The translations under genes were made by a program, and so were the position numbers. This document shows, in pieces, positions 40,624 to 49,273 of a stretch of DNA of 64,000 nucleotides. Source of the stretch: UTCHB3 sp964531325 (GTDB lineage: Bacteria > Bacteroidota > Ignavibacteria > Ignavibacteriales > Ignavibacteriaceae); contig CAZHCW010000003.1 of NCBI GenBank assembly GCA_964531325.1, positions 62,001 through 126,000 on the forward strand, written 5' to 3'. Each line of letters starts with the position of its first letter. The stretch's first letter is position 1. The notes under the pieces are model-generated. The model was not told the origin of the DNA. It worked only from the letters and a program-made list of their open reading frames with translations, and made no database searches.

Positions 40624-42162
40624 ATGACCGGCTCTTCAATTCTGATTATTGATTTTGGATCGCAATATACCCAACTTATTGCACGAAAAGTAAGAGAATT
40701 GTCCGTTTTCTCCCTCATCCATCCACATACAATCGAAATTGATACCATAAAAGAGCTTAACCCGAAAGGGATTATTCTCTCGGGTGGTCCCATGTCGGTA
40801 AAGGATGACGGAGCACCTGCAATTGATGAACGGGTACTTGCCATGGGGATTCCGGTTTTGGGCATTTGCTACGGGCTTCAGTTGATCTCCTACACTCTCG
40901 GTGGAATTGTTGAAAAATCAGATAAAAGAGAGTATGGAAAAGCGTCGTTTCATGTACTTGAGGATAATCCTCTTTTTGAGGGGATACCGGTTGAATCCAC
41001 TGTATGGATGAGCCATGGTGATCATGTTAAAACGCTCCCAACAGGATTTAAAAAGATTGGTTCTTCCCCCAACACAGAAAATTGTGCAATAACATCGCTC
41101 GATCTCCCGATTTATGGTGTGCAGTTCCATCCAGAGGTTTTTCATACCGGTTACGGCAAAGAGATTCTTTCAAATTTCCTTTTTTCTATTAGCGGCTGCA
41201 AGCCTGACTGGAATCCGGGAGCTTTCATTGAAGAAAGTATCGACAAAATCAAAAAAGAAGCCGGCAATTCAGTTGCAATTTGTGCATTAAGTGGTGGAGT
41301 TGATTCAACAGTTGCTGCGGTTCTTGTTCACAGAGCTCTGGGGGACAACCTGATTTGCGTTCATATCGATAATGGTTTGATGCGAAAAAATGAATCTGCC
41401 AAAGTTGTGAAGCAGTTAAAAGAAAGGACAGGACTCAAGATTATCCATGTTGATGCTTCTGATCTTTTCTTGGACAGACTTGCCGGGGTTATATCACCCG
41501 AAGAGAAAAGGAAGATAATAGGTCATTCCTTTATCGAGGTTTTTGAAAAAGAGGCTAAAAAGATTGATAATGCAGGTTTTTTGGTGCAAGGCACACTTTA
41601 TCCCGATGTTATTGAATCAGTTCCTGTTAAAGGTGCCTCGGTGACCATTAAGTCACACCATAATGTTGGTGGTCTGCCCGAAACAATGAATCTAAAACTT
41701 ATTGAGCCGCTAAGAGAACTTTTTAAAGATGAAGTTCGTAAAATTGGATTTTCATTGGATATTCCCGAAGATTTTATTAAACGGCATCCTTTCCCCGGGC
41801 CCGGGCTTGCTGTAAGGGTTTTGGGCGATGTTCAGAGGGAAAGGCTTGAGATATTAAGAGAAGCTGATGAGATTTACATCGGAAAAATTAAGGAATATGA
41901 CCTCTACGAGAAGATTTGGCAGGCATTTACTGTTCTACTGCCGGTTCAAACCGTTGGTGTAATGGGTGACCAGAGAACTTATGAAAATGTACTTGCCCTA
42001 AGGGCTGTCACTTCGGTAGATGGTATGACTGCCGACTGGTACCGGTTTGATCACGATTTTCTGGCAGATGTTTCAAATACAATTATTAATCATGTAAGAG
42101 GAGTGAACAGAGTGGTTTACGACATAAGTTCAAAACCTCCGGCAACCATCGAATGGGAATGA
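40624..42162 (+). CDS. guaA: GMP synthase (glutamine-hydrolysing)
   Basis: This 512-aa enzyme turns XMP into GMP. The N-terminal class I glutaminase domain has DFGSQYTQLIARKVRE, the nucleophile C82 in GICYGLQ and the catalytic histidine in VQFHPEVFHT. The ATP pyrophosphatase domain begins near residue 210 with the P-loop ALSGGVDSTVAA, and the C-terminal dimerisation domain ends in the usual PPATIEWE. It is the first gene of a four-gene run with overlapping ends (guaA, TPR protein, binding protein, radC). Confidence 0.98.
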   Translation: MTGSSILIIDFGSQYTQLIARKVRELSVFSLIHPHTIEIDTIKELNPKGIILSGGPMSVKDDGAPAIDERVLAMGIPVLGICYGLQLISYTLGGIVEKSDKREYGKASFHVLEDNPLFEGIPVESTVWMSHGDHVKTLPTGFKKIGSSPNTENCAITSLDLPIYGVQFHPEVFHTGYGKEILSNFLFSISGCKPDWNPGAFIEESIDKIKKEAGNSVAICALSGGVDSTVAAVLVHRALGDNLICVHIDNGLMRKNESAKVVKQLKERTGLKIIHVDASDLFLDRLAGVISPEEKRKIIGHSFIEVFEKEAKKIDNAGFLVQGTLYPDVIESVPVKGASVTIKSHHNVGGLPETMNLKLIEPLRELFKDEVRKIGFSLDIPEDFIKRHPFPGPGLAVRVLGDVQRERLEILREADEIYIGKIKEYDLYEKIWQAFTVLLPVQTVGVMGDQRTYENVLALRAVTSVDGMTADWYRFDHDFLADVSNTIINHVRGVNRVVYDISSKPPATIEWE

Positions 42163-43070
42163 AAAACAACAAAGAATTTGAACTTGTACACAGGCTAAAA
42201 AGAGCCGAAGAGTTTTCGGGCGGGGGCAAAATGCTTCACGCCATCCAGCTTTATCAGGCAATCACACACGATTTTCCCGATGACAACACTGCGTGGTTTA
42301 AGCTTGTTGAGATTTATGAAAAAATGGACAAAATTGAACCTGCACTTGGTATTGTAACCGATCTCTACGAGCAAAAAACCGATGACATGGATGTTCAGCT
42401 TTATGCCGGGCATTTCTATTTTAAACATCAAAGGTGGGAAGACTCAATCGAGGCACTGAAGGATATCACTATCGATATCGAACCGATTGCTTCTTTCATG
42501 AAGGGTCTGGCTTATTATCATACAGGCTTTTATCAGGAATCTGCTGATCACCTCGTAAAGTTTGTGGGTGTTGAGAAAACATCCTCTTTTATTGGCGATT
42601 CATATCTTTATATTGCCAAGTGTTATTTTGAATTGAATCAGCCCCATATCGCAATTCCATATATGGAAAAAGCTGAAAAACTGATCCCCACAAACCCTGA
42701 AGTCTATTTTTATCAGGCTGAATATTATCATTCAATAGGGATGTTTGCACATGCTTCCGAGAGGATTTCCACTTCGCTTGCACTTGGTGCTGATGACAAA
42801 AAAATCTTCGAAAAGGCTGTTGAGATTTATGAAAAAAATGGTGAAACAGCAAAGTTGGAAGAAATTTGTAAAAAATATATTGAGAATAACGAGCCTTCTG
42901 CTTTAATTTATGCGTTTTATGGTAAAACATTGCTTAATAAAAACCGCTACCGCGAGGCAGAAGATTATATCACACTGGCTCTGAAACTTGATCCCAAAAA
43001 CAAAAAAGCTAAAGCCGTTCTTGATGAATTAACTGAAAGACGAGACAATGACCTGGTTAAGAATGTCTAA
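42153..43070 (+). CDS. TPR-repeat protein
   Basis: This protein of 303-305 aa is made of tetratricopeptide-type helical repeats (for example SYLYIAKCYFELNQPHIAI, PYMEKAEKLIPTNPEVYFY and LALKLDPKNKKAKAVL). It has no signal peptide, so it is cytoplasmic and probably a protein-protein scaffold. Two starts are possible: ATG at 42153, or ATG at 42159, which overlaps the guaA stop as ATGA and is more likely. Its 3' end overlaps the start of the binding-protein gene. Confidence 0.8.
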   Translation: MGMKNNKEFELVHRLKRAEEFSGGGKMLHAIQLYQAITHDFPDDNTAWFKLVEIYEKMDKIEPALGIVTDLYEQKTDDMDVQLYAGHFYFKHQRWEDSIEALKDITIDIEPIASFMKGLAYYHTGFYQESADHLVKFVGVEKTSSFIGDSYLYIAKCYFELNQPHIAIPYMEKAEKLIPTNPEVYFYQAEYYHSIGMFAHASERISTSLALGADDKKIFEKAVEIYEKNGETAKLEEICKKYIENNEPSALIYAFYGKTLLNKNRYREAEDYITLALKLDPKNKKAKAVLDELTERRDNDLVKNV

Positions 43071-44193
43071 ACTCTTTTTAATATCGATAATGGTTATTTT
43101 ATCCCTCCCGATTGGGGTGGTCGCCGCCCAGTCAGAGAACTCACAGAACATTGCGGTTCTTCTTCCTTTAACGGATAAAGGAAAACCTTATCTTGAAAGA
43201 AGATCGTATCAGGTTCTTGAGGGGATTAAGTACGCAGTTCATCTTCATAATAGAAACAGTGAAACCAAAATTGGACTTTTTATTAGAGACACTCAGGGCG
43301 ACAGCTCCATGATTGTCTCGATAAAAGAGGAGATGAAAAGTGTAAAGAATTTGATCGGTGTGATTGGTTCAACCACTACAAAGGATTCAAGGGATATAAT
43401 CTCTGTTTTTTCGGATATGAATATTCCTATAATATCACCAACCGCTACTGATGAAGCAATTCCCTCCCTCTCACCAATGGTGATTCAGGCGAACCCGACT
43501 TTTTTAACCCGCGGGAAAATCATGGCAAGTTTTGCAAAAAACTTCCATGGTCTCACAAAGATGGGTATGATCTACACAAAAGATGGTTATTCAGCTCTAC
43601 TCGCTCAAAGTTTTCAGGAAGAATTTGAAAAGCTTGGCGGGAAAATTACTTTTTCAGCAACCTACAACAAAGATACAAAGTTTGAGAAGTTGATTGAAGA
43701 TTTTGAAAAAGCATCTGATGAAATCGAAGGGCTTTATATCCCCGTTGGAGATGTTAAACAGTGTAATCTACTCAACGAAAGATTAAGAGACCTTACTTTT
43801 GGCAGAAATGTATATGGCAACCAGGATTGGCTGTTGAGTGATGTATTTGGCGATCCTGCACCGTTCCTTAGTACAATTTATGTAGATTCCGATTATTATC
43901 TGGATATGACACAACCAGCTTATCAGGCTCAAAACAAAGAATTTTATAATCTTACAGGGTATTTGTTCGACAGAAATGCTCTCTATGGATTTGACGCCAC
44001 AATGATGTTTCTGAAATATATGGAAAAGAACAATTTTAATCTTGAATCGTTTATCGGTGAGGTAAACAATGGAATAGATTTCGACGGTGTTAAAGGTAAG
44101 ATAGTTATCAATTCATCAAGATCGAACCAATCATTAAACATCCTACAATATACTTTCGGAAAATTTAATCTTTTTCTAAATTTGAAACTGTAG
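43048..44193 (+). CDS. Periplasmic binding protein-like (Leu/Ile/Val-type, type 1 fold)
   Basis: This protein of 376-381 aa has a signal segment (MSKLFLISIMVILSLPIGVV, then AAQ) and a type 1 periplasmic-binding fold. IAVLLPLTDKGKPYLERRSY starts it, then GVIGSTTTKDSRDIISVFSD, NIPIISPTATDEAIPSLSP and GLTKMGMIYTKDGYSALLAQ follow. These match the LivJ-like family, but no ABC permease or ATPase is adjacent. It may instead be an envelope receptor or LpoA-like factor. The start is ATG 43048 or, with a cleaner signal peptide, ATG 43063; both overlap the TPR gene. Confidence 0.8.
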   Translation: MTWLRMSKLFLISIMVILSLPIGVVAAQSENSQNIAVLLPLTDKGKPYLERRSYQVLEGIKYAVHLHNRNSETKIGLFIRDTQGDSSMIVSIKEEMKSVKNLIGVIGSTTTKDSRDIISVFSDMNIPIISPTATDEAIPSLSPMVIQANPTFLTRGKIMASFAKNFHGLTKMGMIYTKDGYSALLAQSFQEEFEKLGGKITFSATYNKDTKFEKLIEDFEKASDEIEGLYIPVGDVKQCNLLNERLRDLTFGRNVYGNQDWLLSDVFGDPAPFLSTIYVDSDYYLDMTQPAYQAQNKEFYNLTGYLFDRNALYGFDATMMFLKYMEKNNFNLESFIGEVNNGIDFDGVKGKIVINSSRSNQSLNILQYTFGKFNLFLNLKL

Positions 44194-44203
44194 AGTTTGT
44201 AAA

Positions 44204-44893
44204 ATGGTTATCAAAAATCACCCTGTTGAAGAGTTGCCAAGAGAAAAAGCGAGAAACAAGGGGATAGAATCGCTCTCTGATTCAGAATTACTCGCAATAA
44301 TTTTGAGAACCGGCACGAAAGGGAAATCTGTTCTTGAACTTGCGCGCGAAATGATTCTTAAAGCAGGCGGGCTTAACGAACTCTCCTCAAAAACCGATGG
44401 ATTTTTTAAAAACGAATTTGTTGGAATAGGCTCCGATAAGGCTATTACACTCTCTGCTTTATTTGAAATTGCAAAAAGAGTGCAAACAACCGATAAGGAT
44501 TATCTCTCGGGGAAAATCTCCTCTCCCGATCTTATTGCCGAACATTTTATCCGTTACTTAAAAAATGAACCTGTTGAAAAGTTTATGGTCGCCTTCATTT
44601 CAGCGGGTGGAAGAATTATTAAAATTGAAGAGATGTTCAGCGGATCGCTCGACTATAGCCTCGTAGATGTCCGCCAAATAGTAAAAAAAACTTTGGATCA
44701 TAACGCAAAATCGATAATTATTAGCCATAACCATCCAAGTGGATCACCCGATATAAGTCTTGAAGACAGAAGAATCACAAAAAAAATAAAAGAGGCTTGT
44801 TTGCTCTTCGATATCAAGCTTTTAGACCATATCCTGGTCGCAGGAACAAAATATGTAAGTTTTTCACATCTTGGCATATTAAATATTGATTAA
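44204..44893 (+). CDS. radC: RadC family protein (JAMM/MPN domain)
   Basis: This 229-aa protein has an N-terminal UPF0758 helix-hairpin-helix part (LPREKARNKGIESLSDSELL) and a JAMM metalloprotease-like domain with the metal-binding motif SHNHPSGSPDISLED (H-x-H-x7-S-x2-D type). Despite the name, a DNA-repair role for RadC is doubtful, and its activity is unknown. It is the last gene of the guaA run, 10 bp after the binding protein gene. Confidence 0.93.
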   Translation: MVIKNHPVEELPREKARNKGIESLSDSELLAIILRTGTKGKSVLELAREMILKAGGLNELSSKTDGFFKNEFVGIGSDKAITLSALFEIAKRVQTTDKDYLSGKISSPDLIAEHFIRYLKNEPVEKFMVAFISAGGRIIKIEEMFSGSLDYSLVDVRQIVKKTLDHNAKSIIISHNHPSGSPDISLEDRRITKKIKEACLLFDIKLLDHILVAGTKYVSFSHLGILNID

Positions 44894-44907
44894 ATGACAT
44901 ATATTGA

Positions 44908-44938
44908 TTGGTAAAAAGTAGAAAATTTTGTACTTTTA
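44908..44938 (+). promoter_or_regulatory. Candidate promoter of the lipoprotein/LysM pair
   Basis: TTG at 44908-44910 and TACTTTTA at 44931-44938 are spaced by 20 nt; the second box occurs in the same form before the PEP carboxykinase gene (49149). The site is 56 bp before the start at 44994, which also has an AAGGAGAG ribosome-binding site. Confidence 0.4.
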
Positions 44939-44993
44939 CCATATTTGATTTTCGTAAAACAATTAAACAACAAAACAACAAGGAGAGAAGCCT

Positions 44994-45251
44994 ATGAAGC
45001 TAAGTAAAATGCTTGCCGTAGTCGGTTTATCGACATTATTCTTCGCAGGTTGCTGCAGTGTAAGCGACGAGGAATATGCAGCACTAGATGCTCTTCAGAA
45101 CTCTGTTAATCAGAAGCATAATACCATCAGCCAGCTGAATGGTAAAAAAGCCGATATTAACAAACAGATTGCAGCCAAGCAGAAAAAGCTTGAAGAATGT
45201 AATCAGCTGAAGAACGAAGTAAACAAAAACTTAAATAAAATTCAAAAGTAA
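44994..45251 (+). CDS. Small coiled-coil lipoprotein
   Basis: This 85-aa protein has a lipoprotein signal (MKLSKMLAVVGLSTLFFAGC). The lipobox Cys is followed directly by a second Cys and then a highly charged helix with heptad-like leucine/isoleucine spacing (residues 35-83), rich in Lys, Gln and Asn. Size and layout recall Lpp-type murein lipoproteins, although I see no true homology. It lies 15 bp upstream of the LysM protein, with which it is surely co-expressed. Confidence 0.75.
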   Translation: MKLSKMLAVVGLSTLFFAGCCSVSDEEYAALDALQNSVNQKHNTISQLNGKKADINKQIAAKQKKLEECNQLKNEVNKNLNKIQK

Positions 45252-45266
45252 CAGGAGAGAAAAAAG

Positions 45267-45959
45267 ATGAAATTCTCAATGAAAATTGCTGCATTCGCTT
45301 TCGTACTTCTCTCAGGTTCGCTTTTTGCACAGAGAGATTTAAGTTGCGATCAATATAAAGCCAAGATGGATTCACTCAAAGCAGTGGAAATGAATCTTAG
45401 CTCTAATGTAGATCAACTCAACAAAGATGTTGCCAATGTTCAGAAACAGCTTGATGGAATTCAAAGCTATGAAGATTGTATGGACGACCTCTATAAAATG
45501 TTGGGCGCTAACAAATCTGATGTTTCGATCTTCGCTATGAAGGTTAACGACCTCAAAGGTAAAATTGAAAGAAGAGAAGCTCCATATTCAGCAAGAGAAG
45601 CTGAATTAAAAGAACTTCAGAGCAACAAACTCTCTGCTCTTCCTGAATTTTACAATACATTGCATGTCTATTTGCCAGACTTAATGGCTAAATGGAAAAA
45701 AGACCTTGATGTAGTTGTGGTACCTGATACAAAACAGTACACAGTTGTAAAAGGTGATTGCTTATGGTGCATCGCTTCCAAGAGTGAATACTATGGAAAA
45801 GGCGCTGCCTGGCCGGCAATTTGGAGAGCTAATCAGGATGTAATTGGAAACAACCCAGACTTGATTTACCCAAATCAGGTTTATACGATTCCAAGCCTTA
45901 CTGCTGATGAGATCAACACAGTTTCCAAAATGGGAAGAAACTACAAACCGGCTCCTTAG
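45267..45959 (+). CDS. Exported coiled-coil protein with C-terminal LysM domain
   Basis: This 230-aa protein has a signal peptide (to about residue 21, SGSLFAQ), a helical coiled-coil region (about 30-125) and a LysM peptidoglycan-binding domain at about 155-212 (YTVVKGDCLWCIASKSEYYG, then WPAIWRANQDVIGNNPDLIY and PNQVYTIP). The LysM carries two cysteines (CLWC) where such domains usually have DTLW.IA, which is unusual. With the preceding lipoprotein it could tie the outer membrane to the cell wall. AGGAGAG precedes the start, and a terminator follows at 46004. Confidence 0.85.
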   Translation: MKFSMKIAAFAFVLLSGSLFAQRDLSCDQYKAKMDSLKAVEMNLSSNVDQLNKDVANVQKQLDGIQSYEDCMDDLYKMLGANKSDVSIFAMKVNDLKGKIERREAPYSAREAELKELQSNKLSALPEFYNTLHVYLPDLMAKWKKDLDVVVVPDTKQYTVVKGDCLWCIASKSEYYGKGAAWPAIWRANQDVIGNNPDLIYPNQVYTIPSLTADEINTVSKMGRNYKPAP

Positions 45960-46003
45960 TGAGCAGTTAGTTACTTAATCCTTTTTTTGTGACGACTTTC
46001 TTC

Positions 46004-46043
46004 AAAAGCCCTTGATGCTTAAAGCATTGAGGGCTTTTTATAT
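46004..46043 (+). terminator. Rho-independent terminator after the LysM gene
   Basis: AAAAGCCCT (46004-46012) pairs with AGGGCTTTT (46030-46038); inner partial pairing (TGATGCT/AGCATTG) and a T-rich end follow. It lies between the LysM gene and phoH. Confidence 0.85.
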
Positions 46044-46066
46044 TTTATCGATAAATTTAGGACTTT

Positions 46067-47020
46067 ATGTCAGAGTTTGAAAAGAAAATTTCTCTTGAAG
46101 GAATTGACCTTCAAAAATTAGTTGGACCAAACGACAGTCACATCAGACTTCTTGAAGAATTTTACGATTCCGCAATTATTGTAAGAGGTGATCTCCTTAC
46201 CCTTAAAGGTACTCAACAGGAAGTTGAGCAAGTGGAGAAAATTATTAAAGAGATGATCTATGCTGTTAACACCTCGGGAAGGTTAAAAGAGCAGGATATT
46301 AAACTGTTAATTGAACTCACCAGAAACGGAAAACCCGCCAAAGGAGATGAAGATTTTGACAAAATCATCTTATATACAAAAGATGATGTTATCAAAGCTC
46401 GCACCCCGGGGCAGTTGGTTTACTTAAAAACAGCTCAAACCAATGATATCTGTTTTGCAATAGGACCGGCGGGTACCGGAAAAACTTATATGGCTGTGGC
46501 TCTTGCAGTGGCTGCATTGAAAAAAAACACAGTTAAAAAGATCATTTTAACCCGTCCTGCTGTTGAGGCAGGTGAAAAACTTGGTTATCTTCCGGGTGAT
46601 CTCAGGGAAAAGATCGACCCCTATCTTCGCCCCCTCTACGATGCCCTTGAAGATATGCTTCCAACTGAGAGAGTTAAAGCATATCTTGAAAAAGGGGTTA
46701 TCGAAATAATTCCTCTCGCTTATATGAGAGGCAGAACTCTTAACAAAGCTTTTGTAATTCTTGATGAGGCCCAAAACACCACAGATGTACAGATGAAGAT
46801 GTTTCTTACCCGTCTTGGTACCGAATCAAGAGCAATTATAACAGGGGATATCACTCAGATCGACCTTCCCACAAAAACTGTGAGTGGTCTCGTAAAAGCG
46901 CAGGAAATTCTCAGCGGAATTGAAGGGGTAGGTTTTTCGTTTTTTGACAAGACGGATGTTGTACGCCATCGTCTCGTTAAAGAAATAATAGATGCATACG
47001 AAAAGTATTATGTCAGTTAG
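46067..47020 (+). CDS. PhoH family ATPase
   Basis: This 317-aa protein has an N-terminal KH-like region and a PhoH ATPase domain, with Walker A GPAGTGKT at residues 133-140, Walker B VILDEAQN, the downstream ITGDITQIDLP and a C-terminal DVVRHRLV arginine segment. This is the PhoH-like protein (PhoL/YbeZ type) linked to RNA metabolism and ribosome maturation; the usual neighbour YbeY is not adjacent here. No signal peptide is present. Confidence 0.93.
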   Translation: MSEFEKKISLEGIDLQKLVGPNDSHIRLLEEFYDSAIIVRGDLLTLKGTQQEVEQVEKIIKEMIYAVNTSGRLKEQDIKLLIELTRNGKPAKGDEDFDKIILYTKDDVIKARTPGQLVYLKTAQTNDICFAIGPAGTGKTYMAVALAVAALKKNTVKKIILTRPAVEAGEKLGYLPGDLREKIDPYLRPLYDALEDMLPTERVKAYLEKGVIEIIPLAYMRGRTLNKAFVILDEAQNTTDVQMKMFLTRLGTESRAIITGDITQIDLPTKTVSGLVKAQEILSGIEGVGFSFFDKTDVVRHRLVKEIIDAYEKYYVS

Positions 47021-47114
47021 AGGAGTTGAAAGTTTAAACAGAGGTTAAGATTAAAAAATCCTGCTTTTCCTTGAACTAAAACTCCCTTTTCACTTAAAAT
47101 TGGAGAAGAAACAG

Positions 47115-48302
47115 ATGAAAGATATAATTTTAGAAAAACAACTTCAAGCAATCGATATTCTTAAGGAAAAAGATGTTGATATGTGGTTGACCTTTGTACG
47201 AGAGAGTGCTTCGATTCACGATCCCGTTCTCGATACAATTGCCGGGGTGAATGTAACATGGCAGTCGGCGTTTATCCTCACAAAACAGGGACACAGAAAA
47301 GCCATTCTGGGCACACTCGACATCCAAAACCTCAAAGATATGGGGACATTTGAAGATATCACAGGCTATGTAAAATCGATAAGAGAGCCATTACTTGAGT
47401 TTGTGAAATCTGTTGATCCACAAAAGATCGCAGTCAATTTTTCGAAGAATATGAACCTCGCTGATGGACTTACGATGGGTCTCTATTTAGTATTGCTCGA
47501 CCATTTCGCCGGTACACCTTACGGCGACAGACTCGTTTCATCAGAAGAGATTGTTTCATCTCTTAGAGGCAGAAAATCTGAAAAAGAACTTAAAATCATG
47601 AGAGAAGCAGTTAGAATAACACTTGAGATTTTTGATGAAACAGGTAAGTTCATAACCAAAGGAAGAAGTGAGAAAGAAATTGCAGCTTTTATGACCTCCA
47701 GGGCTAACGAAAGAGGCTATCAGGTTGCATGGGAGGCTGATAGTTGCCCCGCAGTTTTTACGGGTCCCGACACCGCCGGTGCTCACGCAGGACCAACCGA
47801 TCGGAAGGTTGAAGGCGGACATCTGATTAATATCGATTTTGGTATAAATTACAATGGCTACTGCTCCGATCTTCAACGCACTTGGTACATCCTCCGCGAT
47901 GGCGAAACTGATGCACCTGATGCGGTAAAACACGGATTTGATGTGTTAAAAACTTCAATAACAAAAGCCTCTGAAACACTCAAACCGGGAATAACCGGGG
48001 TGGAAGTGGATGCCGCCGCCCGTGCTCACATCACCTCAAACGGTTATGATGAATATCCTCACGGGTTGGGACATCAGGTTGGTAGAGTGGCACATGATGC
48101 GGGTCCGGGTCTTTTCCCTGCCTGGGAGAAATATGGTAATTTGCCATTTATTCCCCTCGAAAAAAACCAGGTTTTCACAATAGAACCCCGTCTTTATGTT
48201 AAAGACCACGGAATCGTTACAATCGAAGAAGAAGTGGTTCTTACAGATACCGGAATTGATTGGCTTAGCGAAAGGCAAACGAAACTTTATTTAATCCAAT
48301 AA
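47115..48302 (+). CDS. M24 family metallopeptidase (Xaa-Pro aminopeptidase-like)
   Basis: I place the start at the ATG at 47115 (395 aa), preceded by GGAGAAG 9 nt upstream; the frame opens at a TTG at 47100. The N-terminal creatinase-type domain spans about 1-150 and the pita-bread catalytic domain about 155-395. Metal ligands appear in order: the Asp pair in NIDFGINYNGYCSDLQRTWY, the His in PHGLGHQVG, Glu in FTIEPRLYV and Glu in TIEEEVV. It probably removes N-terminal residues before proline in the cytoplasm; the exact substrate is unknown. It converges with the MlaE-type gene. Confidence 0.9.
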   Translation: MKDIILEKQLQAIDILKEKDVDMWLTFVRESASIHDPVLDTIAGVNVTWQSAFILTKQGHRKAILGTLDIQNLKDMGTFEDITGYVKSIREPLLEFVKSVDPQKIAVNFSKNMNLADGLTMGLYLVLLDHFAGTPYGDRLVSSEEIVSSLRGRKSEKELKIMREAVRITLEIFDETGKFITKGRSEKEIAAFMTSRANERGYQVAWEADSCPAVFTGPDTAGAHAGPTDRKVEGGHLINIDFGINYNGYCSDLQRTWYILRDGETDAPDAVKHGFDVLKTSITKASETLKPGITGVEVDAAARAHITSNGYDEYPHGLGHQVGRVAHDAGPGLFPAWEKYGNLPFIPLEKNQVFTIEPRLYVKDHGIVTIEEEVVLTDTGIDWLSERQTKLYLIQ

Positions 48303-48306
48303 TGCA

Positions 48307-49077
48307 TTAAAAAAGCAGCATCCAAAGGACATAATCGAGGATTAAAATTGATGCGGCAGAGAGAACAAAAGAGCGGATGGTGGAATTGCCCACACCTTCC
48401 GCTCCGCCGGAGGTTCTGAGTCCGTTGTGGACACCAATCAGAGCGGTTACGCCTCCGAAGAAGACTGTCTTTATCAGACCTGTGAAGAGATCGTAGAGAA
48501 GAAAATATTGTTTTACCGATTGGAAAAAGACTGCGGAAGAGACGCCAAGAAAATAGTTTGAAACAATAAAAGCTCCAAAAACAGCGATAAATGAAGCAAA
48601 CAGAGCCAGGACAGGCAGCATCACAATCGATGCGAGGAACCTTGGCATTGCAAGAAATCTTATTGGGCTTATTGCCATACTTTCAAGTGCGTCAATCTGT
48701 TCTGTCACTTTCATTGTTCCCAGTTCGGCTGCAATTGATGCACCTACTCTTCCTGCGATTACAATACCGGTGAGTACAGGCCCCAATTCAGTAATAATTG
48801 CCCTGCTTGTGGCGGCTCCTAGGAAAGAAAGTGGTGCAATTCCTTTTAATTGATATGCCGCCTGCCAGGCTGCCACTGCCCCCGTAAACACTGCAATAAT
48901 AAGAACCAATGGAAGTGAACCCACACCTATATGTTCCATCTGGAAAAGAACCTGTTTTCTGTTTTTAACCACTTTTGTAAGCGACAAAATGATCTTTGTG
49001 AACAAAATTGATATCTCACCAAACTCGGAAACAATATCTGTCAGCTTTTTAATTAATTTACCGGGTATCGTATTCAC
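48307..49077 (-). CDS. MlaE/YrbE-type ABC transporter permease
   Basis: This 256-aa membrane protein has five or six hydrophobic segments and the family core ELGPVLTGIVIAGRVGASIA, followed by AELGTMKVTEQIDALESMAI. Its relatives move phospholipids between inner and outer membrane together with an ATPase (MlaF) and an MCE protein (MlaD). Neither partner is next to it: the gene is alone, convergent with the M24 peptidase gene and divergent from pckG, so the rest of the transporter must be elsewhere. Confidence 0.9.
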   Translation of the reverse strand: MNTIPGKLIKKLTDIVSEFGEISILFTKIILSLTKVVKNRKQVLFQMEHIGVGSLPLVLIIAVFTGAVAAWQAAYQLKGIAPLSFLGAATSRAIITELGPVLTGIVIAGRVGASIAAELGTMKVTEQIDALESMAISPIRFLAMPRFLASIVMLPVLALFASFIAVFGAFIVSNYFLGVSSAVFFQSVKQYFLLYDLFTGLIKTVFFGGVTALIGVHNGLRTSGGAEGVGNSTIRSFVLSAASILILDYVLWMLLF

Positions 49078-49125
49078 AACAGTTTCTGTTTACTTTTCAT
49101 TTGGTTGAGTGGGGCAGTTTCATTT

Positions 49126-49156
49126 TTTGAAAAATGTCTTAAAATTTGTACTTTTA
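49126..49156 (+). promoter_or_regulatory. Candidate pckG promoter (TTTG-N19-TACTTTTA)
   Basis: TTTG at 49126-49129 and TACTTTTA at 49149-49156 are exactly 19 nt apart and differ from the Bacteroidota consensus TTTG/TAnnTTTG at one base. The site leaves a leader of about 110 nt before the start codon at 49274. Confidence 0.5.
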
Positions 49157-49273
49157 AAAACGGGAATTAAAAAAAGAATACTCTTTTTTTGATATACAAA
49201 AGGATACAATGTTGTTTAGTGCACCCAAAAATAAGCATAAACAATATAATAAAAAACAAATCGAGGCATTTAT

